DNA from: JBNKLG01 sp050292235
GTDB taxonomy: Bacteria; Pseudomonadota; Gammaproteobacteria; Chromatiales; Chromatiaceae
Direction: 5' to 3'
Assembly (NCBI GenBank): GCA_050292235.1
Contig: JBNKLG010000029.1
Span: 1 to 28,016 of the forward strand
Length of the DNA stretch: 28,016 nt
Part shown: positions 7,458-15,312 of the stretch, piece after piece
Layout of the letters: each line of letters opens with the position of its first letter
Numbering within the stretch: position 1 is the stretch's first letter
Program-made: the position numbers and the translations under genes
The notes under the pieces: generated by a model
Seen by the model: the letters and a program-made list of their open reading frames with translations, nothing else
The model's database searches: none
Told to the model about the DNA's origin: nothing

Positions 7458-8714
7458 TTATAACTCAAAAGCATCCAATTTCTTGGCCACTGAGCTGAGC
7501 TTCAAAGTGACGTAATCCGGCATCCCTGTGCCCAGATAGGGAGGATAGGCCTCCCCCTGAATCAGGGGATAGAGATACTCCTTGCAGGCATCGGTGATGC
7601 CGTAGCCATCCTCGGTGATGAACTCCATGGGCATCATCTTCTCGACGTTGGCAACCTCGCTCAGGGGCGCTTCGCCGATGCTCCACTTATAGGGACTGGA
7701 AGATTCGCGCACCACGGTGGGCATGATGGAGTTTTTTCCTTCCAGCGCCTTCTCCACTGCGGCCTTACCCAGGGCATAGGCCTGATCCACATCAGAGGCG
7801 GAGGCCAGATGGCGGGCGGCACGCTGCAGATAGTCGGCCACAGCCCAGTGGAACTTGTAACCCAGGGCATCTTTGATCATGTTGGCGACGACCGGCGCGG
7901 CCCCACCCAACTGGGCATGGCCGAAGGCGTCGCGGGTGCCCTGCTCGGCCAGGAACTTGCCATCAGGCCAGTGACAGCCTTCAGAAACCACGATGGAGCA
8001 GTAGCCGTACTCCTTGACCTTGGCATCCACTGCGGCCAGGAATTTGTCCTTATCGAACTCCACCTCAGGGAAGAGCACCACGACAGGGATGCCGTTGTCT
8101 TCCACCAGACCGCCAGCAGCGGCGATCCAGCCGGCGTGACGACCCATCACCTCGATGACGAAGATTTTGGTGGAGGTGGCCGCCATGGAGCGGACATCGT
8201 AGGAAGCCTCCAGAGTGGAGACGGCAATGTACTTGGCGACAGAACCGAAGCCAGGGCAGTTGTCGGTAATGGGGAGATCGTTGTCCACGGTTTTGGGCAC
8301 ATGGATGGCCTGAACCGGGTAGCCCATCTTTTCAGACAGCTGAGAGACCTTATAGCAGGTATCCGCAGAGTCGCCGCCACCGTTATAGAAGAAGTAGCCG
8401 ATGTTGTGGGCCTTGAAAATCTCGATCAGACGCTCGTATTCGCGCTTGTTGTCTTCCAGGCTTTTCAGCTTGAAACGGCAGGAACCAAATCCGCCGGATG
8501 GGGTGTGCTTCAGGGCAGCAATGTCGGCATCGGATTCCAGAGAGGTATCGATCAGGTCCTCAGTCAGAGCACCGATGATGCCGTTACGACCGGCATAGAC
8601 ATTGGCAATTTTATCCTTATGCTGACGCGCGGTTTCGATCACACCACAGGCCGAGGCATTGATCACGGCAGTGACCCCGCCGGACTGAGCGTAGAAGGCA
8701 TTCTTCGCTGTCAT
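7458..8714 (-). CDS. pfp: pyrophosphate-dependent 6-phosphofructokinase
   Basis: The product is 418 residues, cytosolic, and interconverts fructose-6-phosphate + PPi and fructose-1,6-bisphosphate + Pi. The nucleotide-loop region reads GGGDS at 112-116, with Asp where ATP-dependent enzymes have the Gly that makes room for ATP. The catalytic loop is PKTVDND at 140-146, with Lys in place of the ATP-type Gly; both are diagnostic of PPi use. VMGRHAG (189-195) is the usual substrate-binding motif. AAGGGGG precedes ATG 8714 by 4 bases. Known PPi-PFKs of methanotrophs and sulfur-oxidising symbionts also act on sedoheptulose phosphates and can stand in for the Calvin-cycle bisphosphatases; applying this here is inference. 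A terminator-like hairpin lies only 36 bases upstream of the start. Confidence 0.95.
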   Translation of the reverse strand: MTAKNAFYAQSGGVTAVINASACGVIETARQHKDKIANVYAGRNGIIGALTEDLIDTSLESDADIAALKHTPSGGFGSCRFKLKSLEDNKREYERLIEIFKAHNIGYFFYNGGGDSADTCYKVSQLSEKMGYPVQAIHVPKTVDNDLPITDNCPGFGSVAKYIAVSTLEASYDVRSMAATSTKIFVIEVMGRHAGWIAAAGGLVEDNGIPVVVLFPEVEFDKDKFLAAVDAKVKEYGYCSIVVSEGCHWPDGKFLAEQGTRDAFGHAQLGGAAPVVANMIKDALGYKFHWAVADYLQRAARHLASASDVDQAYALGKAAVEKALEGKNSIMPTVVRESSSPYKWSIGEAPLSEVANVEKMMPMEFITEDGYGITDACKEYLYPLIQGEAYPPYLGTGMPDYVTLKLSSVAKKLDAFEL

Positions 8715-8750
8715 GTTTCCCCCTTAGATTTAGGTAACAGATTGTTGCAC

Positions 8751-8781
8751 AAAAAAAGCGTGACTCACCGTTGAGCCCCGC
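8751..8781 (-). terminator. intrinsic terminator or attenuator between the 117-aa gene and pfp
   Basis: On the minus strand GCGGGGCTCA-ACGG-TGAGTCACGC (8758-8781) forms a 10-bp stem with one mismatch and one G-U pair, followed directly by seven T (8751-8757). It begins 15 bases after the stop of the small upstream gene and ends 36 bases before the pfp start. The space left for a separate pfp promoter is very small, so it may work as an attenuator that lets part of the transcription through. Confidence 0.75.
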
Positions 8782-8796
8782 TGGAATTTTTCACTT

Positions 8797-9150
8797 TTAT
8801 TTATCGGGAATATCTCCAGCCTCCCTGGCCATGTAGTCCGCCTGGGTCTGCAGCAGAGAGACAATGCATTCAGTCAGATCGTCATACTCATGCACCCCGG
8901 TGCCGTACTGCTGATAGAGGCGGTAAAAAAACTGGCCGCGGTACTTGCGATCACCAGTCTTGAAAATGATAAAGTGACAATCGTCCGCTTCCCAGACTAC
9001 CGCAGGCACTTCGGTCACCTCCCGATCGGAGGGATGCAGACGAATCTCACTATCCGCCAGCTGCACCTCTACTGGCTCACCGTAGCGCTCCACCAGCGTG
9101 GTATCGATAATCCACTGTTCTGTCTCGGTAATATCCGGAATGGCTTTCAT
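8797..9150 (-). CDS. small soluble protein of unknown function
   Basis: The product is 117 residues with no signal peptide, no membrane segment and no family I recognise. The composition is acidic and globular. The middle is rich in aromatic residues (VVWEADDCHFIIFKTGD, then GQFFYRLYQQYG), and the C-terminus looks helical. It is the first gene of the minus-strand run that continues into pfp and hppA, so a link with PPi or sugar-phosphate metabolism is possible but rests on position alone. The start at ATG 9150 is the only reasonable one. It is divergent from the amgK-like gene, with 139 bases between. Confidence 0.75.
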   Translation of the reverse strand: MKAIPDITETEQWIIDTTLVERYGEPVEVQLADSEIRLHPSDREVTEVPAVVWEADDCHFIIFKTGDRKYRGQFFYRLYQQYGTGVHEYDDLTECIVSLLQTQADYMAREAGDIPDK

Positions 9151-9289
9151 AGAAGGCGCAGTTAATCCAATTAATCGCCGCCTAGTCTAACCCAGGCGTG
9201 AGACTGGATCTAATCCCCAAACGGGCTATTTATGAAAAGTTGGTGGTTTAACGCTAGAATTTGGCGTTTTTCATCGACTGGGGCAGAGA

Positions 9290-10312
9290 GTGGACGAACG
9301 CACAACAGCCATGCAGAACTGGTTAAACAGCCTGGAAGGATTGGGGGATTGCCGTTTTGAGCCCGCCTCGGACGATGCCAGCTTTCGCCGCTACTTCCGA
9401 GTCTGGCCCCAAACAGGTCCCAGCCTCATCGCCATGGACGCCCCACCCGAGCACGAAGATACGCGCCCCTTTATACAGATCGCCCAGGCCTTCGCCCAGG
9501 TCGGCATCCACGTCCCCTTCATCCACCACCAGGATCTTGAGCAGGGCTTTCTGCTGCTCAGCGACCTTGGGCAACGCCCCTATCTGGATGAACTGGATAG
9601 CGACAGCGTCGATCGCCTCTATGGCGATGCCCTCAGCGCCTTGGCTACCATACAGGCCTGTGGCCCCCGTGAGGAACTGCCCGTCTATGATGGCGCCCGG
9701 TTAGCAGATGAAATGCGGCTGTTTGACCGCTGGCTGGTACAGGATTATCTGGGCCTGGCGCTCGACGAGAATGAGCAAATAATGCTGAGTCAGACCTATC
9801 AGCAACTCATCGACAGCGCCCTGGCCCAGCCTCAGGTCTGTGTCCATCGGGATTACCACTCCCGCAACCTGATGCGCACCGAACCCAACCCCGGCATCAT
9901 CGACTTTCAGGATGCCGTGCTGGGGCCAGTCACCTACGACCTGGTCTCACTGCTCAAAGACTGCTATATCGCCTGGCCACGGGAACAGGTCAAAGAGTGG
10001 GTTATGGGCTATTTCGAGCTGGGCCTGCACTCCGGCATTCTACGCATCGAACACGAAACCGATTTCCTGCGCTGGTTCGATCTCATGGGCGTCCAGCGCC
10101 ACCTCAAGGCTGCCGGCATTTTCGCCCGGCTGAAATTGCGCGATGGCAAGCCTGGCTACATCAAAGACATCCCCCGCACCCTGGGTTACATCCTGGAAAT
10201 CGCACCCGAATATCCGGCGGAATTGGTCGAACTGGCGGCATTGATTGAGCGGCGGGTGTTGCCTGGGTTGGATAACGCAACTGAGAATCCATTGTTCAAG
10301 GAGACATCATGA
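9290..10312 (+). CDS. amgK: AmgK-like N-acetylmuramate/N-acetylglucosamine kinase (APH fold)
   Basis: The product is 340 residues of the aminoglycoside-phosphotransferase/choline-kinase fold. HRDYHSRN at 186-193 is the catalytic loop (Asp188, Asn193) and IDFQDA at 204-209 holds the metal-binding Asp. The pattern SDDASFRRYFRV near residue 27 and GPVTYDLVSLLKDCY after the metal motif are typical of AmgK. AmgK phosphorylates recycled MurNAc or GlcNAc at the anomeric position as part of a MurU-type peptidoglycan-recycling route. murU, usually the next gene, is not found after it here. The start is GTG 9290 (VDERTTAMQNWL fits the family N-terminus) with GGGG 6 bases upstream; ATG 9311 would cut into it. 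The stop overlaps the start of a broken micro-ORF. Confidence 0.85.
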   Translation: MDERTTAMQNWLNSLEGLGDCRFEPASDDASFRRYFRVWPQTGPSLIAMDAPPEHEDTRPFIQIAQAFAQVGIHVPFIHHQDLEQGFLLLSDLGQRPYLDELDSDSVDRLYGDALSALATIQACGPREELPVYDGARLADEMRLFDRWLVQDYLGLALDENEQIMLSQTYQQLIDSALAQPQVCVHRDYHSRNLMRTEPNPGIIDFQDAVLGPVTYDLVSLLKDCYIAWPREQVKEWVMGYFELGLHSGILRIEHETDFLRWFDLMGVQRHLKAAGIFARLKLRDGKPGYIKDIPRTLGYILEIAPEYPAELVELAALIERRVLPGLDNATENPLFKETS

Positions 10313-10424
10313 ACAAAAAAGTCCTGATAGCACTTACCATCGGCATTCTATTGCTCGCCTGATCCTAAAGCGGGTTATCGTCGCCAATAAAGAGCTGGTG
10401 ATCACCCTGAGCTATGGTTATTAG
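10309..10424 (+). pseudogene. frameshifted micro-ORF encoding a small membrane peptide
   Basis: ATG at 10309 overlaps the amgK stop (ATGA) and has AAGGAGA 4 bases upstream, so translation should begin. It encodes MNKKVLIALTIGILLLA and stops at TGA 10360-10362. In another frame, from about 10359 to TAG 10422-10424, the sequence continues sensibly as LILKRVIVANKELVITLSYGY. One added base near 10355-10362 would join the two into a protein of about 38 residues with one N-terminal membrane helix and a short basic/beta tail. I read it as a real small gene with a one-base deletion, or an assembly error. The short 17-residue peptide could also be made as is. No family is recognised. Confidence 0.45.
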
Positions 10425-10453
10425 GATAAATAAGCGCAGCGCATCCACCCTAC
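10424..10453. repeat. possible dispersed REP-like repeat
   Basis: ggataaataagcgcagcgc followed by atccaccctac contains GGAT...GCGC-AGC-GC...ATCC pairing. It resembles the short dispersed 'GTAGGGTGGAT..GCGC' elements common in gammaproteobacterial intergenic DNA. It lies between convergent genes, a usual position for such elements. Only one copy is in the window. Confidence 0.35.
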
Positions 10454-10461
10454 AAGTTACC

Positions 10462-10902
10462 CTACCCTCTCTGAATAAGCGTCAATACCTCACCACAGAA
10501 GCGACAACGGTACTGGGCGCGATTACGCTGAACGCGGTTGTGCCTTGTGGTACTGAGCAGATGTTCTCGACAGGTACAGCGATAGAACCATTGGCGCTGG
10601 CGTCGTTCTATCCCCTTGGTCAGAGTAAAGCGGTGACAGCGTTCTGGTTCGGTAACGCCCAAATATTGCATCAGGCTGCGCCACTCCGGCCCATGAGGCT
10701 TCGCCTTGGGGTGTAGCAGTTTGGTTACCACATGGGCAACCTCGTGGGGAACGGTTTCGCGGAGAAAGGCTTCGGGCTGTTGTAGCGCCATGGCCAGATT
10801 ATAACGAATCTGCACCCGGCCCCCGAGCGGCCAGCGCACCTGTCCGGCGCTCCGGCCCCGAAGGTTGCTATGAATGGCGATGGGCGGCAACCGCTTGCCC
10901 AC
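10462..10902 (-). CDS. SprT-family zinc metalloprotease-like protein
   Basis: HEVAH after VP (about residue 51 from the GTG start) is the HExxH zinc motif. A C-terminal zinc ribbon is formed by YRCTC and YRCRFCGE, with RRHNRV-like RHNRVQRN between, closely following E. coli SprT. SprT-like proteins are cytosolic; their bacterial role is poorly defined. The only canonical start in frame near the N-terminus is GTG 10902. However, the frame stays open further up to 10980 and beyond, and reads LSAELEKRLESATWACLKAA, which looks like the missing N-terminal SprT helix. A start at CTG 10980 would give 172 residues, near the E. coli length of 165, and overlap the purD stop. The true start is therefore uncertain. 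Confidence 0.85.
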   Translation of the reverse strand: MGKRLPPIAIHSNLRGRSAGQVRWPLGGRVQIRYNLAMALQQPEAFLRETVPHEVAHVVTKLLHPKAKPHGPEWRSLMQYLGVTEPERCHRFTLTKGIERRQRQWFYRCTCREHLLSTTRHNRVQRNRAQYRCRFCGEVLTLIQRG

Positions 10903-10976
10903 CCCCAGATAAAGCGGTTGCGCCGCCTTCAGACAGGCCCAGGTAGCGCTTTCCAGACGCTTTTCCAGCTCGGCAC

Positions 10977-12266
10977 TCAGCGACCCAATTCCCGATTGAT
11001 GGCCCGATAGCCAATGTCTTTGCGATAGTAGCAGCCATTCCAGTGGATGAGTCCCGCCAGATGATAGGCGGCCTGTTGCGCCTCTTTGGCAGTAGCACCC
11101 AGGGCGGTCGCACAGAGCACGCGACCACCATTGGTCAGGATTCGCTCCTCTTCAACGCGGGTTCCAGCATGGAACACCTTGCTTTCGGGGGCATGGGCCG
11201 CCTCCAGACCCAGGATCTCCTTGCCCTTATCATAACTATCCGGATAGCCATCTGCCGCCAGGACCACGCCCAGGGCCGTCCGCTCGTCCCAGTAGGCCTG
11301 TTCGCGATCCAACCTTCCCTCCAGAGCCGCCAGACAATGGGCCACCAAATCTGACTTCATGCGCAGCATAATGGGTTGGGTCTCGGGATCACCAAAGCGG
11401 CAGTTGTATTCAATCACCCGTGGCTGCCCTTCCGCATCGATCATAAGCCCAGCGTAGAGAAAGCCGGTATAGGGCATCCCCTCTTCGGCCATACCATGCA
11501 CGGTGGGGAAGATGACCTCGTCCATGATGCGACGATAGACCTCAGGCGTGACCACCGGCGCGGGGGAGTAAGCCCCCATGCCACCGGTGTTGGGACCAAC
11601 ATCGCCCTCACCGACACGCTTATGGTCCTGACTGGTGGCCATGGGCAGCACATTGCGACCATCGACCATGACGATAAAACTGGCCTCTTCTCCACTGAGA
11701 AAACCCTCAATCACCACCCGATGACCCGCATCACCAAAGGCATTGCCTGCCAGCATATCGCGCACCGCCGCCTCGGCCTGCTCCAGGGTCTCAGCCACGA
11801 TGACCCCCTTGCCCGCTGCCAGACCGTCAGCCTTGACCACAATGGGCACACCCCGTCCACGCAGATAAGCGAGAGCGGGTTCAACCTCGGAGAAGCTCTG
11901 ATAGTCAGCCGTGGGAATGGCATGGCGGGCAAGAAAATCCTTGGTAAAGCTCTTGGAGCCTTCCAGCTGTGCCGCCTGAGCGTTGGGACCAAAACACTTG
12001 AGCCCGGCCGCCTGGAAATGATCAACAAGACCAGCCACCAAAGGGGCCTCGGGGCCAACAATAGTGAGATCCATAGCCTGATCCTGAGCAAAGGCCAGGA
12101 GGGTATCCAGATCCTCGGCACCGATGCCAACATTTTCCATCCGGGGCTCACCAGCGGTACCTGCATTACCTGGCGCCACAAAGACCCGGCTTACCAGAGG
12201 CGATTGCGCTGCCTTCCAGGCCAGTGCGTGTTCGCGGCCACCGCCGCCAATGACCAATACTTTCAT
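10977..12266 (-). CDS. purD: phosphoribosylamine-glycine ligase
   Basis: The product is 429 residues and performs ATP-dependent addition of glycine to phosphoribosylamine, step two of purine synthesis. It opens with VLVIGGGGREHALAWK, has EGSKSFTKDF near residue 102, GPNTGGMGAYSPAP near 228, and NCRFGDPETQ near 287: the full ATP-grasp GARS pattern. The length equals that of E. coli PurD. It lies downstream of purH with a 92-base spacer that holds a nested hairpin. Its 3' end overlaps the extended reading frame of the SprT gene. Confidence 0.97.
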   Translation of the reverse strand: MKVLVIGGGGREHALAWKAAQSPLVSRVFVAPGNAGTAGEPRMENVGIGAEDLDTLLAFAQDQAMDLTIVGPEAPLVAGLVDHFQAAGLKCFGPNAQAAQLEGSKSFTKDFLARHAIPTADYQSFSEVEPALAYLRGRGVPIVVKADGLAAGKGVIVAETLEQAEAAVRDMLAGNAFGDAGHRVVIEGFLSGEEASFIVMVDGRNVLPMATSQDHKRVGEGDVGPNTGGMGAYSPAPVVTPEVYRRIMDEVIFPTVHGMAEEGMPYTGFLYAGLMIDAEGQPRVIEYNCRFGDPETQPIMLRMKSDLVAHCLAALEGRLDREQAYWDERTALGVVLAADGYPDSYDKGKEILGLEAAHAPESKVFHAGTRVEEERILTNGGRVLCATALGATAKEAQQAAYHLAGLIHWNGCYYRKDIGYRAINRELGR

Positions 12267-12292
12267 CTGTTCGTCCTATTGTGATGATTGGA

Positions 12293-12340
12293 GTCGAGCT
12301 GAAACATTATTTTCCAGAATAATCGCTTTGCCTGCTCGAC
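12293..12340. promoter_or_regulatory. nested inverted repeat in the purH-purD spacer
   Basis: GTCGAGC (12293-12299) is complementary to GCTCGAC (12334-12340). Inside it ATTATT (12306-12311) pairs with AATAAT (12318-12323) around a 6-base loop. This is a two-tier stem in a 92-base intercistronic gap. There is no T run, so it is not a normal terminator. It may be an RNA processing or stability element, or an operator. Confidence 0.4.
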
Positions 12341-12358
12341 GCCGTCCCTTACCTAAAA

Positions 12359-13912
12359 TCAGTGCCGGAAATGGCGCATGCCGGTAAAGACCATGGCCAT
12401 ACCATGTTCATTGGCAGCAGCAATCACCTCTTCATCGCGCATGGAGCCGCCGGGTTGGATAACTGCCGCGATCCCGGCCTGGGCAGCACTATCGATACCA
12501 TCACGGAAAGGGAAGAAGGCGTCAGAAGCCATCACTGAACCTTTCACCTCCAGTCCTGCCTGTTCGGCCTTGATGACGGCGATACGGGCCGAATTGACCC
12601 GGCTCATCTGACCGGCGCCAACACCCACGGTCATATTGCCACGACCATAGACAATGGCATTGGATTTGACGAATTTGGCCACCCGCCAGGTAAAGAGCAG
12701 GTCGCGCATCTCCGGCTCCGTCGGCTGGCGTTCGGTCACTACTTTGATTTCATTGGTCAGCAGCAGATCGGCGCTTTGCACCAAGAGACCGCCATTGACG
12801 CGCTTGAAATCGAGCCGATCAGATCCCGTACCCCATTCGCCACAAACCAGCAGGCGCACATTCTTTTTCGCCGCCACGACATCGATGGCTGCCTGGGAGA
12901 CGGCAGGCGCGATGATCACCTCAACAAACTGACGCTCAACAATGGCCTGGGCCGTCTCACTATCCAGCTCACCATTGAAGGCAATGATGCCGCCAAAGGC
13001 AGATTCCGGATCGGTCTGGTAGGCGCGGTCATAGGCCTCCAACAGATTGGCACCGATGGCCACACCACAGGGGTTGGCGTGCTTGACGATGACGCAGGCG
13101 GGGCCTTCCTCAAACTGCTTCACGCACTCCAGCGCCGCATCAGTATCGGCGATGTTGTTGTAGGAGAGCGCTTTGCCCTGTATCTGACGGCTGTTGGCGA
13201 TGGAGCCCACCGGCGCCTGGGACTCAACAAAGAAGGCGGCGCTCTGATGGGGATTCTCGCCATAGCGCATGATCTGTACCTGCTTGACCTGCAGATTGAA
13301 AGTGCGCGGGAATTCACTGGGCTCCGGCCCCGTCAGTTTGCCCAGATAGTTGGCGATCATGCCATCATAACGGGCTGTGTGTTCGAAGGTTTTGACCGCC
13401 AGATCAAAGCGGGTGGCTTCGGTCACCTTGCCCTCATTGGCCTGCATCTCCGCCAAAACGCGCTCATAGTCCGCCGCGTCCACCACTACGGTTACGTCTC
13501 GGTGGTTTTTGGCCGCTGCCCGCAGCATGGTGGGGCCGCCGATATCGATGTTCTCGATGGCGTCGGCCAGGGTGCAATCAGGCTTGGCCACCGTCTGTTC
13601 GAAGGGATAGAGGTTGACCACGATGAGATCGATACCGCCAATCCCGTTCTCCTGCATCACGGCATCATCCACGCCACGTCGCCCCAAAATACCGCCATGA
13701 ATTTTGGGATGCAGGGTCTTGAGCCGGCCATCCATCATTTCGGGAAAACCGGTATAGGCAGAGACTTCAACCACCGCAACTCCATTGTCTGCCAATAGGC
13801 GGGCAGTGCCACCGGTGGACAGAATTTCAACACCCTTGTCAGCAAGGGCACGTGCAAAATCAATAATGCCGCTCTTGTCAGACACACTGATCAAGGCTCT
13901 TTGGATACTCAT
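12359..13912 (-). CDS. purH: bifunctional AICAR formyltransferase / IMP cyclohydrolase
   Basis: The product is 517 residues and performs the last two steps of IMP synthesis. Residues 1 to about 195 form the MGS-like cyclohydrolase domain (ALISVSDKSGIIDFARAL, ILSTGGTARLLADNGV, GRLKTLHPKIHGGIL). The remainder is the transformylase domain, with KHANPCGVA near 270 and SDAFFPFRDGID toward the end. The length fits the E. coli enzyme at 529. It follows fis by 76 bases on the same strand, and fis-purH-purD order occurs in other gammaproteobacteria. Confidence 0.97.
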   Translation of the reverse strand: MSIQRALISVSDKSGIIDFARALADKGVEILSTGGTARLLADNGVAVVEVSAYTGFPEMMDGRLKTLHPKIHGGILGRRGVDDAVMQENGIGGIDLIVVNLYPFEQTVAKPDCTLADAIENIDIGGPTMLRAAAKNHRDVTVVVDAADYERVLAEMQANEGKVTEATRFDLAVKTFEHTARYDGMIANYLGKLTGPEPSEFPRTFNLQVKQVQIMRYGENPHQSAAFFVESQAPVGSIANSRQIQGKALSYNNIADTDAALECVKQFEEGPACVIVKHANPCGVAIGANLLEAYDRAYQTDPESAFGGIIAFNGELDSETAQAIVERQFVEVIIAPAVSQAAIDVVAAKKNVRLLVCGEWGTGSDRLDFKRVNGGLLVQSADLLLTNEIKVVTERQPTEPEMRDLLFTWRVAKFVKSNAIVYGRGNMTVGVGAGQMSRVNSARIAVIKAEQAGLEVKGSVMASDAFFPFRDGIDSAAQAGIAAVIQPGGSMRDEEVIAAANEHGMAMVFTGMRHFRH

Positions 13913-13988
13913 GAATCAAACTCCGGGATAAAGGCGTAGAGGCAAAGGTTCAAATAAAATTTAGGCCAACTGGCGGGTAGACATCGCT

Positions 13989-14270
13989 TTAGCCCAGCTG
14001 ATAGAGGGCCATCTTTTTTCGTAAGGTGCTGCGGCTGATACCCAGAATCTGGGCCGCCTTGGATTGATTCCCCCCTGCATGTCGCAACACTGTCTCCAGC
14101 ATGGGGCGTTCGACCTCTCGAAGGACCAGACTATAGATATCTGTAGTCTCGTGGCCATTAAGCTCCGCAAAGTAGATCTCCAACGCATGGGTCACACACT
14201 GACTGAGGGTTTCATCCTGAATCCGTTGCTCCTGCTCCCGGGGTATCGGTTGTATCGAATGAATACTCAT
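13989..14270 (-). CDS. fis: Fis family nucleoid-associated DNA-binding protein
   Basis: The product is 93 residues, near the 98 of E. coli Fis. The C-terminal half has the Fis helix-turn-helix (GGNQSKAAQILGISRST, then LRKKMALYQLG). The N-terminal part should form the flexible beta-hairpin arms and the dimerising helices. Its ATG overlaps the dusB stop by 4 bases (ATGA), so it is translationally coupled in the classical dusB-fis operon. Fis compacts DNA and activates rRNA and growth-phase genes in enterics; the same global role here is inference. Confidence 0.95.
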   Translation of the reverse strand: MSIHSIQPIPREQEQRIQDETLSQCVTHALEIYFAELNGHETTDIYSLVLREVERPMLETVLRHAGGNQSKAAQILGISRSTLRKKMALYQLG

Positions 14271-15253
14271 GCCGCTAATTCCATCGATTCTTGCAGAGAG
14301 AGAAAAAACTGGCGGATCAGGGCCACTTGCTGGTCAAGAGAACCGCTATCGTTAACTGCCCGTCGAAAATCAGCACCCTGAACCAGACCCCGGCTGTACC
14401 AGGCCAGATGCTTTCGGGCAATGCGCACTGCAATCTCCTCGCCATAAAAGGCCACCAAGGCCTCTAAATGCGCCAGCATCTGGCGGCCAATCTCATGGGG
14501 CGCCGGTTCTGCCAGCAGCTCGCCATGGGCCAGGTAGTGCTGGATCTGACGAAAGAGCCAGGGACGCCCCCGGGCAGCGCGACCGATCATCACAGCATCA
14601 GCCCCCGTATTCGCCAGCACCTGGGCCGCCTTTTGCGGAGAATCGATGTCACCATTGGCGATTAAAGGCAGCGATACCACATCGCGCACCGCACACAGGG
14701 TATCGTGCTCCGCCTCACCGGAAAATCCACAGGCGCGGGTACGACCATGGACGGTCAGAGCAGCAATACCACAGGCTTCGGCAAGTCGGGCAATAGCCAC
14801 CGCATTGCGGCTCTCCCGGTCCCAGCCGGTACGAATCTTCAGCGTCACCGGCACCTCAACAGCAGCCACTACGGCCTCCAGAATGCGCCCAACCTGTACT
14901 TCGTCACGCAACAGAGCAGACCCCGCAGCCACCTTGCAGACCTTTTTCGCCGGGCACCCCATGTTGATATCAATGATATGGGCACCCTGCCCCACATTAA
15001 CCCTGGCTGCCTCGGCCATGGTAACGGGGTCTGCCCCCAAAATCTGTACCGAAACGGGCTCCGGCTCGCCCTCAAAATCGAGTCGGCGCAGCGTCTTGTT
15101 TGTCCCCCAGAGGCTGCTGTTGGCGCTGACCATCTCCGATACCGCCAGCGCAGCACCATAGCGACGACACAACAGACGAAAGGGCTTGTCCGTCACGCCC
15201 GCCATGGGGGCCAGAATCAGAGGATTTTTCAGCTCGTAAGGGCCGATATACAT
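14267..15253 (-). CDS. dusB: tRNA-dihydrouridine synthase B
   Basis: FMN enzyme that reduces uridine to dihydrouridine in the tRNA D-loop. The product is 328 residues from ATG 15253, whose first residues MYIGPYELKNPLILAPMAGVT align with DusB. A TTG at 15271 would add six residues with no family match. Diagnostic motifs are the flavin-binding PMAGVTD, INMGCPAKKVCK with the catalytic Cys, AGSALL, LKIRTGWD, and ANGDIDSPQKA for phosphate binding. It is directly upstream of and overlapping fis, the usual pairing in gammaproteobacteria. The ribosome site is weak, and 59 bases separate it from the DUF3426 gene upstream. Confidence 0.95.
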   Translation of the reverse strand: MYIGPYELKNPLILAPMAGVTDKPFRLLCRRYGAALAVSEMVSANSSLWGTNKTLRRLDFEGEPEPVSVQILGADPVTMAEAARVNVGQGAHIIDINMGCPAKKVCKVAAGSALLRDEVQVGRILEAVVAAVEVPVTLKIRTGWDRESRNAVAIARLAEACGIAALTVHGRTRACGFSGEAEHDTLCAVRDVVSLPLIANGDIDSPQKAAQVLANTGADAVMIGRAARGRPWLFRQIQHYLAHGELLAEPAPHEIGRQMLAHLEALVAFYGEEIAVRIARKHLAWYSRGLVQGADFRRAVNDSGSLDQQVALIRQFFLSLQESMELAA

Positions 15254-15312
15254 AGTCGTCCATACCAGCAATGCATGCGGGGAAAGCTTCGGATTTTACG
15301 CCAAATACCCCA

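Noticed and set aside
10315..10321. A-run AAAAAAG at the start of the micro-ORF as a programmed frameshift site
   Set aside because: A shift there would replace the hydrophobic N-terminus by an unlikely peptide; the break in sense lies some 40 bases later, so an indel near 10355 fits better.
12776..13798. 340-codon ORF antisense to purH
   Set aside because: Shadow of purH with no ribosome site or family resemblance.
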